A stretch of 38,382 bases of DNA from a virus: IMG/VR virus record IMGVR_UViG_3300031371_000011, positions 1 to 38,382 of that record; one strand, 5' to 3'. Of this stretch, positions 13,743 to 21,753 are shown piece by piece. The notes beneath the pieces were generated by a model that ran no database searches, had not been told where the DNA came from, and saw only the letters and a program-made list of their open reading frames with translations. The translations under genes were made by a program, and so were the position numbers. The stretch's first letter is position 1. Every line of letters starts with the position of its first letter.

Positions 13743-13981
13743 AGCACACACGGGGAGCGCCGATCATGTCGGCCGAGGAGTTCGAACAGAGAGCATTCTT
13801 CATGGTATGGGAGATTCTGGCGTGCTCGGGGCAGCCAAGCCGGACCGTGCGCCGGTGGCTATACCACGCCGGCGTCGTTCAAAAAAACGCGGCCGGTGCG
13901 CTTTTGGTCACAAGGGACCGACTACAGTGCAGTTTTCCGGAGCTTCTGGAGGCAATTCGGCGCCGATGCGTAGTGCCATAG
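13739..13981 (+). CDS. Possible helix-turn-helix DNA-binding protein
   Basis: An 80-residue protein. The segment SRTVRRWLYHAGVVQK is spaced like a recognition helix, and it is followed by ALLVTRDRLQCSFPELLEAI, the wing/strand and 'PEL' helix seen in small excisionase or MerR-like phage regulators. ATG 13739 overlaps the previous stop. The resemblance is by pattern only; it could regulate the surrounding genes. Confidence 0.5.
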   Translation: MKHTRGAPIMSAEEFEQRAFFMVWEILACSGQPSRTVRRWLYHAGVVQKNAAGALLVTRDRLQCSFPELLEAIRRRCVVP

Positions 13982-14105
13982 GGTGCCAAACGTGCCGCCG
14001 ATTTCCACTATGACTTTTGCAGATCGCTGAGCCGAGCCGAAGCGCCGCAGGTGGCACGACGCCAATCGAGGCTAGCCGCGACAACCCAACCGACTCCACG
14101 GCACC
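13982..14105 (+). other. Non-coding gap with a long-range inverted repeat
   Basis: No convincing ORF in 124 bases. CGTGCCGCC (13991-13999) can pair with GGTGGCACG (14050-14058) with one G-U pair, enclosing a 50-base loop. No promoter or U-tract is evident. Confidence 0.3.
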
Positions 14106-14321
14106 ATGCGAGCCACGAACCTAGCAGGCTGGACCTGTAGCGAGTGTGGCGCGGAGGTTACGGAGGCGACCCTCTGCCAGGAATGCGGAGCGGCCATATG
14201 CGACGCCTGCCAGAGCCAGGGCACGCACCGACGCCCAGCACGGATGCCCACCGATCAGGAGCGCCGCATCGGAGAGTGGATGCCGCGCTACGATGGCTCA
14301 CCATGCGGGGCGGCAGCATAG
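14106..14321 (+). CDS. Small zinc-finger protein
   Basis: A 71-residue protein: GWTCSECGAEVTEATLCQEC then CDACQSQG. Six cysteines in CxxC pairs make one or two zinc sites, followed by a basic region (HRRPARMPTDQERR). The ribosome site is weak, so the start is uncertain. The 3' end overlaps a minus-strand gene by 34 bases. Confidence 0.5.
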   Translation: MRATNLAGWTCSECGAEVTEATLCQECGAAICDACQSQGTHRRPARMPTDQERRIGEWMPRYDGSPCGAAA

Positions 14322-14494
14322 AGCAGCTCAGCCCAACGAGCCCAGTCTCCAATAGCCTCAGCCTCTCGAATGGCGCGGCCGACTTCCGCCGAGACGGGAG
14401 CGCACGCAATCCGCAGCCGGGCCAGTTCAGCCTCGGCGAAGAGTCCTCTAGATTCAAGGTCCCGAGCGAGAACGTCCCAAGCGGTGGCGGTCAT
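14288..14494 (-). CDS. Small helical phage protein on the opposite strand
   Basis: A 68-residue protein on the minus strand starting MTATAWDVLARDLESRG, fully helical and Ala/Glu/Arg-rich, with normal hydrophobic spacing. A GGAG lies seven bases upstream of its ATG (CCGGAGATGACTC). The plus-strand reading through here lacks coding character and ribosome sites. The pattern (WDxLAxDLExRGLxAEA) resembles a short helical phage family I recall, without a named function. It converges on the zinc-finger gene. Confidence 0.5.
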   Translation of the reverse strand: MTATAWDVLARDLESRGLFAEAELARLRIACAPVSAEVGRAIREAEAIGDWARWAELLYAAAPHGEPS

Positions 14495-14571
14495 GAGTCA
14501 TCTCCGGCAGGTGCACAGTGCAATTCATGCCAAGATGGTAAGCCGGTCCGGCCAGGTAGTCAAGTAGGCAC

Positions 14572-14745
14572 ATGAAGCAAGCAAGGGCAAAGGCTAAGCG
14601 GCTGGTCATCGACGCGACGGCACAGAAGCCACGCGAGCAGACTCAGGAGCGCGGGCCAGTACTCGAGCGGGAGATGCTCCGGGCCAGTATTCAAGAGCAC
14701 GCAGTAGCGAAATTGCAGCGGCTGGTGGCGCAGCTGAACGGTTAA
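14572..14745 (+). CDS. Very small basic helical protein
   Basis: A 57-residue frame from ATG 14572 to TAA 14743-14745. It begins MKQARAKAKRLVIDATAQKP and ends in a helix (HAVAKLQRLVAQLNG). It fills the space between the minus-strand gene and the ParB-like gene, and its codon usage resembles its neighbours. The ribosome site is poor (CAAGTAGGCAC), so confidence is limited. No family recognised. Confidence 0.45.
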   Translation: MKQARAKAKRLVIDATAQKPREQTQERGPVLEREMLRASIQEHAVAKLQRLVAQLNG

Positions 14746-14772
14746 CGGGGCGCAAGACTCAACAGGGGCAAG

Positions 14773-15426
14773 ATGGCGGCAACCTTAGGTCAGCGCGAGA
14801 GTGCAGAGCTTGAATGGGTTGGAGTCAAAATTCTGACACCATGGGCCCGCAATCCGCGCAAGAACGCGAAGGCGGTGGATGACGTTGCTCGCAGTATCAT
14901 CGCTTTCGGGTGGGGAGCAGTCATTCTAGTCCGCGGAGAGGATGACCGGATCATCGCCGGCCATACTCGGGCAAGGGCGGCGCAGCGGCTCAAGCAACTC
15001 TGGATGCGAGCGCGCCCCCGGGATCGAGAGGATTGGCACCCAGACGCTATCCGCACGAAGGACACCGGCGAGGTTCCGATCCGCCGCAAGTTCGGTCTGA
15101 CCGGGGCCCAGTGCGACGCGCTCGCCGTGGCCGACAACAAGACGGGCGAGAAGGCCGATTGGGATGATGAGTTGCTCGGTTCCGTGCTCTCGGGGTTGGC
15201 TGATGAGGGGCTGGTGGCCGATCTTGGTTTCGACGATGCGGAGCTGGACAAGCTGCTGGGCGATGCGCCTGAAGTCGAGTTGGATGCTGGCCCAGATCCA
15301 ATTCCGCTCGAGGGTTTCAGTGTCGTCGTGCGCGGACCGTTCGCATCAATGCCAGAGGTGCTAGCAGACCTAAACGAGGTTGCCTCCCGTCACCAGGGCG
15401 TGACGGTGCAAGCAGAGGCCGAGTGA
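14773..15426 (+). CDS. ParB/Sulfiredoxin-fold (ParB N-terminal-like) protein
   Basis: A 217-residue protein. The N-terminus matches the ParB N-terminal domain: NPRKNAKAVDDVARSIIAFG, then ILVRGEDDRIIAGHTRARAA, the GHTR box that in ParB relatives binds or hydrolyses nucleotide. A middle segment (GLTGAQCDALAVADNKTGE) is typical of phage ParB-like proteins found next to DNA methyltransferase genes. There is no ParB helix-turn-helix, so plasmid-type partitioning is unlikely. The gene overlaps the methyltransferase-like gene by four bases, suggesting a joint DNA-related role. Confidence 0.75.
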   Translation: MAATLGQRESAELEWVGVKILTPWARNPRKNAKAVDDVARSIIAFGWGAVILVRGEDDRIIAGHTRARAAQRLKQLWMRARPRDREDWHPDAIRTKDTGEVPIRRKFGLTGAQCDALAVADNKTGEKADWDDELLGSVLSGLADEGLVADLGFDDAELDKLLGDAPEVELDAGPDPIPLEGFSVVVRGPFASMPEVLADLNEVASRHQGVTVQAEAE

Positions 15427-16058
15427 TTCCGCGAGCCGGCTGGGGCGGCGCTGGTGTAGCGAATGCGAACCTATCGGCCAAGGCGATGATTCGCCAGTGG
15501 GTTGCTGATCGGATCGATTCGCCTGCGGTTCTGGAGTGCTTTGCTGGCGATGGCGCGCTAACTGCTGCATGGGAATCTACCGGAGCAAGCGTCGTAGGGA
15601 TTGACGCGAAGCCATGGAAACAAGGGTTGCCTGAGCGGTACGTGGCCGATGTTCACAGGGCCATGGCGTCTCTCGACCTGGCGCGGTTCAACGTGTTCGA
15701 TGTTGACGCATGGGGCTCGCCCTTCCCTGTCATCGAACAGATCGGGCGCCGACGCAGATGGTCGCCCGGGGAGCGCGGAGCCGTGGTGTGGACTGACGGA
15801 TCCACCGTTCACACCATGAAGAGAGGGCGTAGTTCTGGGCTTAAGAAGAACCTTGCGCCCTCGGTGCTAGCTGCCAGTTATGGCACGGTAGCAGACGACG
15901 CTCGGGTACTGAATACCGCGGCTGCTATCGCCAATATCAAGGTGATGGATGTGCAGATACTCGACACACGAGTGGTGCACTATCGCGGAGCCGGCTCCGG
16001 GCTGTTCATGATCTACGGCGCTGCGGTGTTCGAAGGTCACCCGACCAGCGCGAGCTGA
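15423..16058 (+). CDS. SAM-dependent methyltransferase-like protein
   Basis: A 211-residue protein with GTG start. PAVLECFAGDGALTAAW followed by ASVVGIDAKPW is a class I methyltransferase motif I with its acidic ribose-binding loop (GID). A DPPY/NPPY catalytic motif, expected of an N6-adenine or N4-cytosine DNA methylase, is not seen; VVWTDGSTVHT is in roughly that position. It may therefore act on RNA or protein, or be catalytically altered. Adjacency to a ParB-like gene is a common phage DNA-methylation context. The last 22 bases overlap the convergent gene on the minus strand. Confidence 0.55.
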   Translation: MIPRAGWGGAGVANANLSAKAMIRQWVADRIDSPAVLECFAGDGALTAAWESTGASVVGIDAKPWKQGLPERYVADVHRAMASLDLARFNVFDVDAWGSPFPVIEQIGRRRRWSPGERGAVVWTDGSTVHTMKRGRSSGLKKNLAPSVLAASYGTVADDARVLNTAAAIANIKVMDVQILDTRVVHYRGAGSGLFMIYGAAVFEGHPTSAS

Positions 16059-16888
16059 CGCCGCCCGAACGAGCTTCGCTCCTGGTGCACATATCCTCCG
16101 GGCATCGCATCTGGAGCCAGGGGCATCCCGTCGTGGGTGCGCCCGTCGAGCTCGCGTCCGGCTAGCGGTCCACGTGATCCGCCCCATTGTTTGAACCAGA
16201 ATGGTACGCCAGCATCAGCGCATGCGTCGCGGATGTCTCGCACCCATTGGATACGGTCTTCTCGAGGTACCCAGGTGCGCTCCCCGCGCCTGCCCCTCCG
16301 CACCAGCCCACGCTTCTCGCAGACGTCGGGCCGCATCAGGTGGTGACCGGACTCGCCGCCGACAATTACCCAGTGGATGCCGCTGAGCAGCCCGCGCAAA
16401 TCCAGCGGGCTCAACAATGGCTCGACCGACAGGAACCGAACCCTGGCCTCGATGGCGCGGAGCGTATCGATCCTGCTCACGTAGTCCTGATTCTCGACGG
16501 TAACTCCAAGCCAGACTGACCGGGGCACCTCGCGGTCAGTGAAGAACCGAGCCGCGTTCTCCGGGCGCTTCGTCAGCACCTGATAGCGATGACGATCCAC
16601 CTCGTCCATCACTGCGCACTGCTCCTCGCGGTACGCATCACTGACTGCCTCGTGAAAAAAGTCGCTCATCGAGTTGACGAAGACCATGCTTGGGACCCTG
16701 ATTCTGGCCGGTTCTCGCATCTTGTGGGGTCGCAGCGTCAGGTCGAATCCGTTCGGGAACGCTCTGGTCCCGCGCTTCTGTTCTGCTAGGCGTTCGGCAT
16801 AGCAGTGCTTGCAGCCGGGGCTGAGCTTGGTGCAGCCGCTGAATGTGTTCCAGGTGAGTTCGGTCCAGTTGATTTCTGTCTTGTTCAT
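16037..16888 (-). CDS. Phage Gp37/Gp68-family (DUF5131-like) three-cysteine protein
   Basis: A 283-residue minus-strand protein. I chose ATG 16888 (MNKTEINWTELTWNTFSGC) because GGAGAAGTC lies directly upstream; a TTG start at 16906 would add six residues. The motif CTKLSPGCKHCYAE gives a Cys-x7-Cys-x2-Cys cluster, the mark of the Gp37/Gp68 family, often considered radical-SAM-like. VFVNSMSDFFHEAV, YQVLTKRPENA, WLGVTVENQ, FLSVEPLL and WVIVGGESG are the other family blocks. The substrate is unknown in the family as a whole. It is transcribed against the rest of the operon and converges on the methyltransferase-like gene. Confidence 0.85.
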   Translation of the reverse strand: MNKTEINWTELTWNTFSGCTKLSPGCKHCYAERLAEQKRGTRAFPNGFDLTLRPHKMREPARIRVPSMVFVNSMSDFFHEAVSDAYREEQCAVMDEVDRHRYQVLTKRPENAARFFTDREVPRSVWLGVTVENQDYVSRIDTLRAIEARVRFLSVEPLLSPLDLRGLLSGIHWVIVGGESGHHLMRPDVCEKRGLVRRGRRGERTWVPREDRIQWVRDIRDACADAGVPFWFKQWGGSRGPLAGRELDGRTHDGMPLAPDAMPGGYVHQERSSFGRRQLALVG

Positions 16889-17052
16889 GACTTCTCCGAT
16901 CCACAATATGGGTCCAAGTACTCGACTTCGCTAGTCTTTTGGTATTGGCGCGACGTTAATCGGCCGCCCGGGAAACAAGCTAACATCGAGAAAGAGCGCA
17001 CTATTTCCCTAATTCAGCGTCGCCGGCTGCAACGGGCGGAACAGGGAATCCA
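16889..17052. other. Divergent intergenic region between the Gp37/Gp68-family gene and the terminase operon
   Basis: The 164 bases separate divergent genes, so promoters for both directions are expected here. I could not find a convincing -35/-10 pair. AGGGAA (17045-17050 region) serves the terminase small-subunit GTG, and GGAGAAG serves the minus gene. Confidence 0.35.
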
Positions 17053-17511
17053 GTGTCACGCAAAGATAGGCCAGACGGCATCCCAGAGAAAGATGAGTGC
17101 ATCCGGCAGGTAATGCGTCTCATGCAGATCCCCGGAGCATGGGTGACCGGTAAGACTGGGATCGAATTGGCCGAGCGTTGGGGTCTGGGCCTCAAGACGG
17201 TTGAAGCATATTCCGCGGAAGCTAGCAGACGACTTCGGGATTCGCAGTTCGACAAGGCAACGGCAAAGGTGATGCTCGCCGAGCATCTCCGGTTCATCGC
17301 GGGCCTCGCCATGGGCCAAAATGGCAAAGGTCGCGAGCTTCGAACCGCTGTCGCCGCCATCTCAGAGCTGGCTGACATCCTAGGAATCAAGGGTGGAGAT
17401 GATCTGCGGCCAGCCGACATGAACATGACGATCATCGCGTATCCGCCGGAGCCAATCGAGCAGGAGGCGGGCGGCGATGCCGACGCTACAACTGAACCGT
17501 CCGCAGAGTAG
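17053..17511 (+). CDS. Terminase small subunit
   Basis: A 152-residue protein with GTG start, directly upstream of the large terminase and overlapping it by 35 bases. The N-terminal half (about residues 30-60) contains an HTH-like segment, GIELAERWGLGLKTVEAYSA, with the expected recognition helix. It is followed by helices (TAKVMLAEHLRFIAGLAM) and an acidic tail. Small terminases bind packaging-start DNA and feed it to the large subunit. Assignment rests on position plus the HTH pattern. Confidence 0.75.
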   Translation: MSRKDRPDGIPEKDECIRQVMRLMQIPGAWVTGKTGIELAERWGLGLKTVEAYSAEASRRLRDSQFDKATAKVMLAEHLRFIAGLAMGQNGKGRELRTAVAAISELADILGIKGGDDLRPADMNMTIIAYPPEPIEQEAGGDADATTEPSAE

Positions 17512-18826
17512 TTCTCTGCATGCGTTGCGGCCGAAGCTGACGCAGTGTTTCCCTTGGTCTCGTGGCGTTGGCAAGTCGTTCTGGGAACGGCAGCTAGCCC
17601 AGATACAGGTCAGGAGTCACGACGGGAGAGATCGACCCGGGGCGCTCAAGCCACTACGAGGTATCCGAATCATCTGGCTGATGCCTTCGCTGAAGCAGTT
17701 CAAGAAGGTTCACGGCGGGGCGTTCGAGGAAGAGATAAACGGGGACTGGGCTGGGCTTCGCGGCAAGCTGAACCACACCGATTTCCGGGTCGAGTATCCG
17801 GGTGGTTCGTGGATTCAGCCATTCCCAGCCGAGCTATACCGCTCACGGTTCGCCCTTGGTTTGCGTGCTGATGCTGTCGTCTTTGACGAGATGGACGACA
17901 TCGACCTGAGCGTCTATCGCACCGTTGTTCGCCCGTGGTTCTCCGAGCCGTGGTCGCTAAAAATGGTGTTCGGTGGCGGCACTCCGCGCAAGGGACGCCA
18001 TGGTCTGCTCTGGCATCTGCATTCGTTGGGCCTAGACCCCGATGAGCCTCGTTACTGGACCAAGCACGCGACCTATCGCGACGCACCAGAGACGGTAGAC
18101 CGAGAAGAAGTCGAGGAGGCTCGCAAACACGATCCACCGGCCATCTTTCGCCGTGAGTGGGAGTGCGATTTCGACGCGGCAGAAGGTCTGGTTTACGGCG
18201 ACGTCTGGGACGAGCGCTTCCATGTAATCGGCGCGCCAGATTGCCCACATGAGCGCCCACCCGATCACTTCACCGAATGGGCGGTCTGCGGCGATGCGGG
18301 CTTTGCTACTCCCGGTTGTCTGTATCTGATCGGCATTACCGGCAAGGGCGCGGACGCCATCTGCTGGGTGCTGGAAGAGGTATACCGGGCGGGGGAGACA
18401 GAAGACTTCTGGCTTGGCATAGCCAAGAAATGGGCTGACTATGATGGTTTGCGCGGAGCCCCACTATACATGGACCCGCAGGGGGCATCATTAGCGGCAA
18501 GAATCGACGCATCGACACGTTTGCATAAGGCTGACGTCAACAAAAGCGTCGAGGAGGGGATCCGAACCGTCGCAACCCTGCTCAAGAAGCACGGCACGGA
18601 AGAGCCCACCGCGCGCCTGTTCGTGTCTCCGGACTGCAAGAATCTCATCTACGAGTTCGGAGCGTATCGGCGCAAATCCGACCCGCGAGAGCAGGATCGA
18701 TACCTCGAGCAAGTGGTCAAGAAGAACGACCACGGGTTGGATGCGCTGCGGTACTTCGCACATTCGCATTTCCCGCCCGAGGCGATTGGTGGTCGCGAGT
18801 TCCGCTCGCTCGACAACCGACCGTGA
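17477..18826 (+). CDS. Terminase large subunit (packaging ATPase-nuclease)
   Basis: A 449-residue protein. Walker A is SRGVGKSF (residues about 28-35), Walker B is DAVVFDEMDD (about 130), and FGGGTPRKGRHGLLW is the coupling (motif III) region. The C-terminal RNase-H-like nuclease shows VCGDAGFATPG, LYMDPQGASLA and NDHGLDALRYFAH, each with the expected acidic residue. The enzyme translocates DNA into the prohead and cuts it. The N-terminus before Walker A is short. ATG 17477 follows GGAGGCGGGCGGCG. Which packaging strategy is used cannot be told from sequence. Confidence 0.92.
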   Translation: MPTLQLNRPQSSSLHALRPKLTQCFPWSRGVGKSFWERQLAQIQVRSHDGRDRPGALKPLRGIRIIWLMPSLKQFKKVHGGAFEEEINGDWAGLRGKLNHTDFRVEYPGGSWIQPFPAELYRSRFALGLRADAVVFDEMDDIDLSVYRTVVRPWFSEPWSLKMVFGGGTPRKGRHGLLWHLHSLGLDPDEPRYWTKHATYRDAPETVDREEVEEARKHDPPAIFRREWECDFDAAEGLVYGDVWDERFHVIGAPDCPHERPPDHFTEWAVCGDAGFATPGCLYLIGITGKGADAICWVLEEVYRAGETEDFWLGIAKKWADYDGLRGAPLYMDPQGASLAARIDASTRLHKADVNKSVEEGIRTVATLLKKHGTEEPTARLFVSPDCKNLIYEFGAYRRKSDPREQDRYLEQVVKKNDHGLDALRYFAHSHFPPEAIGGREFRSLDNRP

Positions 18827-18847
18827 TCGGGACCCGACACAATCAGC

Positions 18848-18865
18848 CGACGCCGGCGTGCGTCG
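18848..18865 (+). other. Small stem-loop upstream of a structural gene
   Basis: CGACGC (18848-18853) pairs with GCGTCG (18860-18865) around a six-base loop, just before the ribosome site GAGAGG of the gene at 18878. No U-tract. It might modulate translation; the role is unproven. Confidence 0.3.
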
Positions 18866-18877
18866 AGAGGCACACGC

Positions 18878-19303
18878 ATGGCATCCAATTGGGAATACAT
18901 CGGCGCCATCACGGCAACGTCTCCAGCGTCTGCCAGCACGGCCGCGACTACTGACACGATCGCCGAGATCGCAGACTACGAGTGGTTCTTGCTGGTCGCC
19001 GAGTTGCAAGGCGCGACGGGCGGAGCGCTCGACGTCTACATTCAGGGCAAGCTCGCCGATACCTGGTATGACTGGGGGCACTTCACTCAGCTTGCTTCAG
19101 GTGGCGCAGCGGTCAAATATATGGTTCAGCCGCAGCCCAACAATGGAGCCGTTGCGATCGGTAGTGGAACCAGCGTCGCGCTTGCGGCGAACACCTTCCT
19201 GGGTGGATATCCCGGAGACGAGATTCGCCTGGTCTTCACAGCCGGCGCTGGCACGTCTGCTGGCGGGGCCCAGACCGTGAAGGTCTTCGGCCGAAAGTGG
19301 TAA
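18878..19303 (+). CDS. Putative head decoration or structural beta-protein
   Basis: A 141-residue Ser/Thr/Ala/Gly-rich protein, predicted largely beta, with segments such as YEWFLLVAELQGATGGALDV and GDEIRLVFTAGAG and an Ala/Thr-rich start. It lies between terminase and portal. Its size and composition resemble small head proteins, and the gene at 24308 after the capsid has a similar character. No family motif is recognised; a virion role is inferred from position. Confidence 0.5.
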   Translation: MASNWEYIGAITATSPASASTAATTDTIAEIADYEWFLLVAELQGATGGALDVYIQGKLADTWYDWGHFTQLASGGAAVKYMVQPQPNNGAVAIGSGTSVALAANTFLGGYPGDEIRLVFTAGAGTSAGGAQTVKVFGRKW

Positions 19304-19307
19304 CCGG

Positions 19308-21143
19308 GTGGCTCAGGCCTTCGACCCAGCAGCGCGCCCAGAGTTTCTTGGGTTCACATCGCGCTCGCGCAAGCTTCAAGAGCTGCATGACCTGTATCTC
19401 GGGAAGCAGTATGAAGGGCGCCCAGACTGGTGGACCGGGCTCAAGGGAAACCGCGGCGATCCGGTTCCGCTACGAGAGCGCAAGCCGTGCACCATCTATC
19501 GTCTACCAGAGGCCGCAACCAAGCAGGTGGTCAGGTTCCTCTATGGTGACGGGCGCTTTCCCACAGTAACCGTAGACCGGCCTGATGACACGGATGACGG
19601 CGGCGTCGCAATCTCCGAGGATAACCAGAAGCTTCTCGAGGAATGGTTCGCGAATCTGATCGAGGCCGCCCGCATCAAGCCTATCGAGCGCCAGCGGGCC
19701 CAGCGCTGCATCTCCATCGGTACTGCGGTAACGATCGTTTCGCTGCGTGACGGCAAGTTCGTTTTCGAGCATCCGCTCCCGCAGAATTGCTGGGCTGAAT
19801 TTCGCCACGACGACCCAGATGACGCAGTAACCCGCCTGGTCTGGTGCTATTCCTTCCTGAAGGAAGTCGTTGAAGAGAAGACCGGGAAGCCCTGCGAAAA
19901 GCTCTTCATGTTCCGCCGCGAGTGGGACGACTCGAACGTCTACGTCTACGATGACGTGGAGGTTCCGGCAGGGCAGCAGTACGAAAAGATCGCATGGGGC
20001 GAGCCGAAGATCGAGCCGCACGGGCTTTCGTTTTGCCCGGTAATCTGGACTAGAAACGAGGCGGACGACGCGAACGGAGTCGATGGGCGTAGCCTGTTCG
20101 GCGGCAGTGAGGAAGAGCTAGAGGCGCTTGACCTGACGCTTTCGCGTCGGCATCAGGGGCTCATCTATCTCGGCTCCCCGCAGCTGGTGGAAACCGGAGT
20201 CAAGGAAGATGACGGCCCCGATGCCGATGGCGTGCGCGGCTCGTTCAACATGAGCGCAAGTGCCGGAGAAGGCTCGAACCCGCACGGCTCTACCGACACC
20301 AAGCGGCGCCGAACTGGACCCGATACGGTCTGGACCTACCACGGAGAAAAGGTAAAGCTCGAGCTGCTAGAAACGTCGGGCAAAGCATTCGAGGTTGCGA
20401 CCAAGCATGTAGACGACCTGCGCTCGCGTTTGCTGGAGACGTGGGGCGTCGTGCTCACGTCGATGTCGGATACCATATCGAGGGTAACGACCGGCGCCGA
20501 GATGAGCGCCAAGTTTCTAGCGCTGGCTCATGCCCCGCTAATCGGTCTGGTTCAAGAGTACCGGCACAACTACTGGGCGAACTCGCTGGAGCCGCTGCTC
20601 ATCATGTGCCTGCGCATCTGCGCCGAAGCATCCGGGCCAGACGCAGATGGTTCTCCACGGTATATCCTGATCCCGAAGTCGGACAAGGTAGCGGAGATCG
20701 TGCGGCCCATGCTCGCGGTTGACGTTGGAGGATCGACACAGTGGCAGCCTCCTCGGCTCAAGCCGGAATGGGGGCAGTTCTTCGAGCCATCATCGCAGGA
20801 AATCAGCCAACGCGCCGATGCCGCAACCAAGGCCTCGGACGGGAAGCTAATTACCGGCAAGACTGCGACCGCCTTCATCGCGCACGACTTCGGCATCGAG
20901 AACGTTGACGAGGAGCGCGATGAGATTGAAGACGAGCGCTCGAACGAAGACGCCGCCGCTGCTGAGCGCGAAGATCGCGAGATCCGGAAACTCGAACAGA
21001 GGGCGATGAGCAGTGGCGGAGTTGGGACCGGACGAGGTCGATCGGCAGCATCAGGAGACCAGGCGGGTTCAGATTCGCGCAGTAGCGACGGCCCTGACAA
21101 TGCTCCGGACGCGCCTGCGTCAGCCTCTGACGGGGACTCCTGA
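19308..21143 (+). CDS. Portal protein
   Basis: A 611-residue protein with GTG start, four bases after the previous gene. It has the layout of an SPP1-gp6/HK97-type portal: N-terminal YLGKQYEGRPDWW, a clip/stem region with CTIYRLPEAATKQVVRFLYG, a long central wing, then LLETWGVVLTSMSDTISRVT. The acidic, coiled C-terminus (DEERDEIEDERSNED) ends in a Ser/Gly/Asp-rich tail that overlaps the next gene in another frame. Portals form the dodecameric vertex through which terminase packages DNA. Order (terminase, portal, MuF, scaffold, capsid) supports the call. Confidence 0.85.
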   Translation: MAQAFDPAARPEFLGFTSRSRKLQELHDLYLGKQYEGRPDWWTGLKGNRGDPVPLRERKPCTIYRLPEAATKQVVRFLYGDGRFPTVTVDRPDDTDDGGVAISEDNQKLLEEWFANLIEAARIKPIERQRAQRCISIGTAVTIVSLRDGKFVFEHPLPQNCWAEFRHDDPDDAVTRLVWCYSFLKEVVEEKTGKPCEKLFMFRREWDDSNVYVYDDVEVPAGQQYEKIAWGEPKIEPHGLSFCPVIWTRNEADDANGVDGRSLFGGSEEELEALDLTLSRRHQGLIYLGSPQLVETGVKEDDGPDADGVRGSFNMSASAGEGSNPHGSTDTKRRRTGPDTVWTYHGEKVKLELLETSGKAFEVATKHVDDLRSRLLETWGVVLTSMSDTISRVTTGAEMSAKFLALAHAPLIGLVQEYRHNYWANSLEPLLIMCLRICAEASGPDADGSPRYILIPKSDKVAEIVRPMLAVDVGGSTQWQPPRLKPEWGQFFEPSSQEISQRADAATKASDGKLITGKTATAFIAHDFGIENVDEERDEIEDERSNEDAAAAEREDREIRKLEQRAMSSGGVGTGRGRSAASGDQAGSDSRSSDGPDNAPDAPASASDGDS

Positions 21144-21717
21144 CGAGGCACAGCGCACGCTCTACCGACGCTTACTGGGGGCATTCATAGACAGTCGCGG
21201 TACAGCAGCGGAACTAGCCTTCGCCAGGACTCGAGGCGAGCTCCAGATATACCTGCCGCAGGGATACACCAGAGTAACAAGAGAAATCCCGATTGGCCTG
21301 GACGTGTTTCGTGCTCGCCGGGCAGCAAATGGAGCCGTCGGCCGCTGGCGCTCCGATGTGAATGATATCATCGCAACCGGTCGCAACCGTGGAGACGCAT
21401 ATCGCGCCGCCTCCAAGCAGTCAGAGCCGATGATAAAGGTCGCGGCTCGCACCGAAGCATCACACGCATTCACGTACACTCGCGACACGGTGCTTTCGAG
21501 CATTCAGACAGATCTGTTGTTCAAGGTCTGGGACTCGGTACTCGACGCGGATCGAACCTGTCGCATCTGCGCGAATGCCCACGGAACCACCGTGCGGCTC
21601 GAAGAAGATTTCCCGCAAGGCATCCCAGGTGGCGTTCACCCGAACTGCCTCTGCTCAGAACAAATTCTGCCGGCGTGGCTGGTGGACTCAGACGATCTAG
21701 AGCGCCTAGCGGCGTAA
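21013..21717 (+). CDS. MuF-type minor head (head morphogenesis) protein
   Basis: A 234-residue protein. The C-terminal block DADRTCRICANAHGTTV, then IPGGVHPNCLCSEQILP, is the signature of the SPP1 gp7/Mu gpF family, with its Cys and His pairs (CxxC...HPNCxC). This class binds the portal or DNA inside the head. Start: GTG 21013 (GAGGG ten bases upstream) overlaps the portal gene by 131 bases. ATG 21100 is an alternative but lacks a clear ribosome site. If 21013 is used, the portal's C-terminal tail is encoded by overprinted sequence. Confidence 0.8.
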   Translation: MAELGPDEVDRQHQETRRVQIRAVATALTMLRTRLRQPLTGTPDEAQRTLYRRLLGAFIDSRGTAAELAFARTRGELQIYLPQGYTRVTREIPIGLDVFRARRAANGAVGRWRSDVNDIIATGRNRGDAYRAASKQSEPMIKVAARTEASHAFTYTRDTVLSSIQTDLLFKVWDSVLDADRTCRICANAHGTTVRLEEDFPQGIPGGVHPNCLCSEQILPAWLVDSDDLERLAA

Positions 21718-21753
21718 CCAGGAACACAACGCCAGCAGGCGAAGGAAAGCAAC

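Noticed and set aside
14144-14575. Plus-strand ORF over the minus-strand helical gene
   Set aside because: Composition is Ser/Gly/Pro-rich without pattern and no ribosome site is present; the minus-strand frame is the more protein-like reading.
16889-16906. TTG start of the Gp37/Gp68-family gene at 16906
   Set aside because: ATG 16888 has a well-spaced GGAGAAG directly upstream and gives the expected N-terminus.
16889-17052. Sigma-70-type promoters in the divergent region
   Set aside because: Several partial TTGNNN and TANNNT words exist, but none pair at 16-18 bases, so no promoter is annotated.
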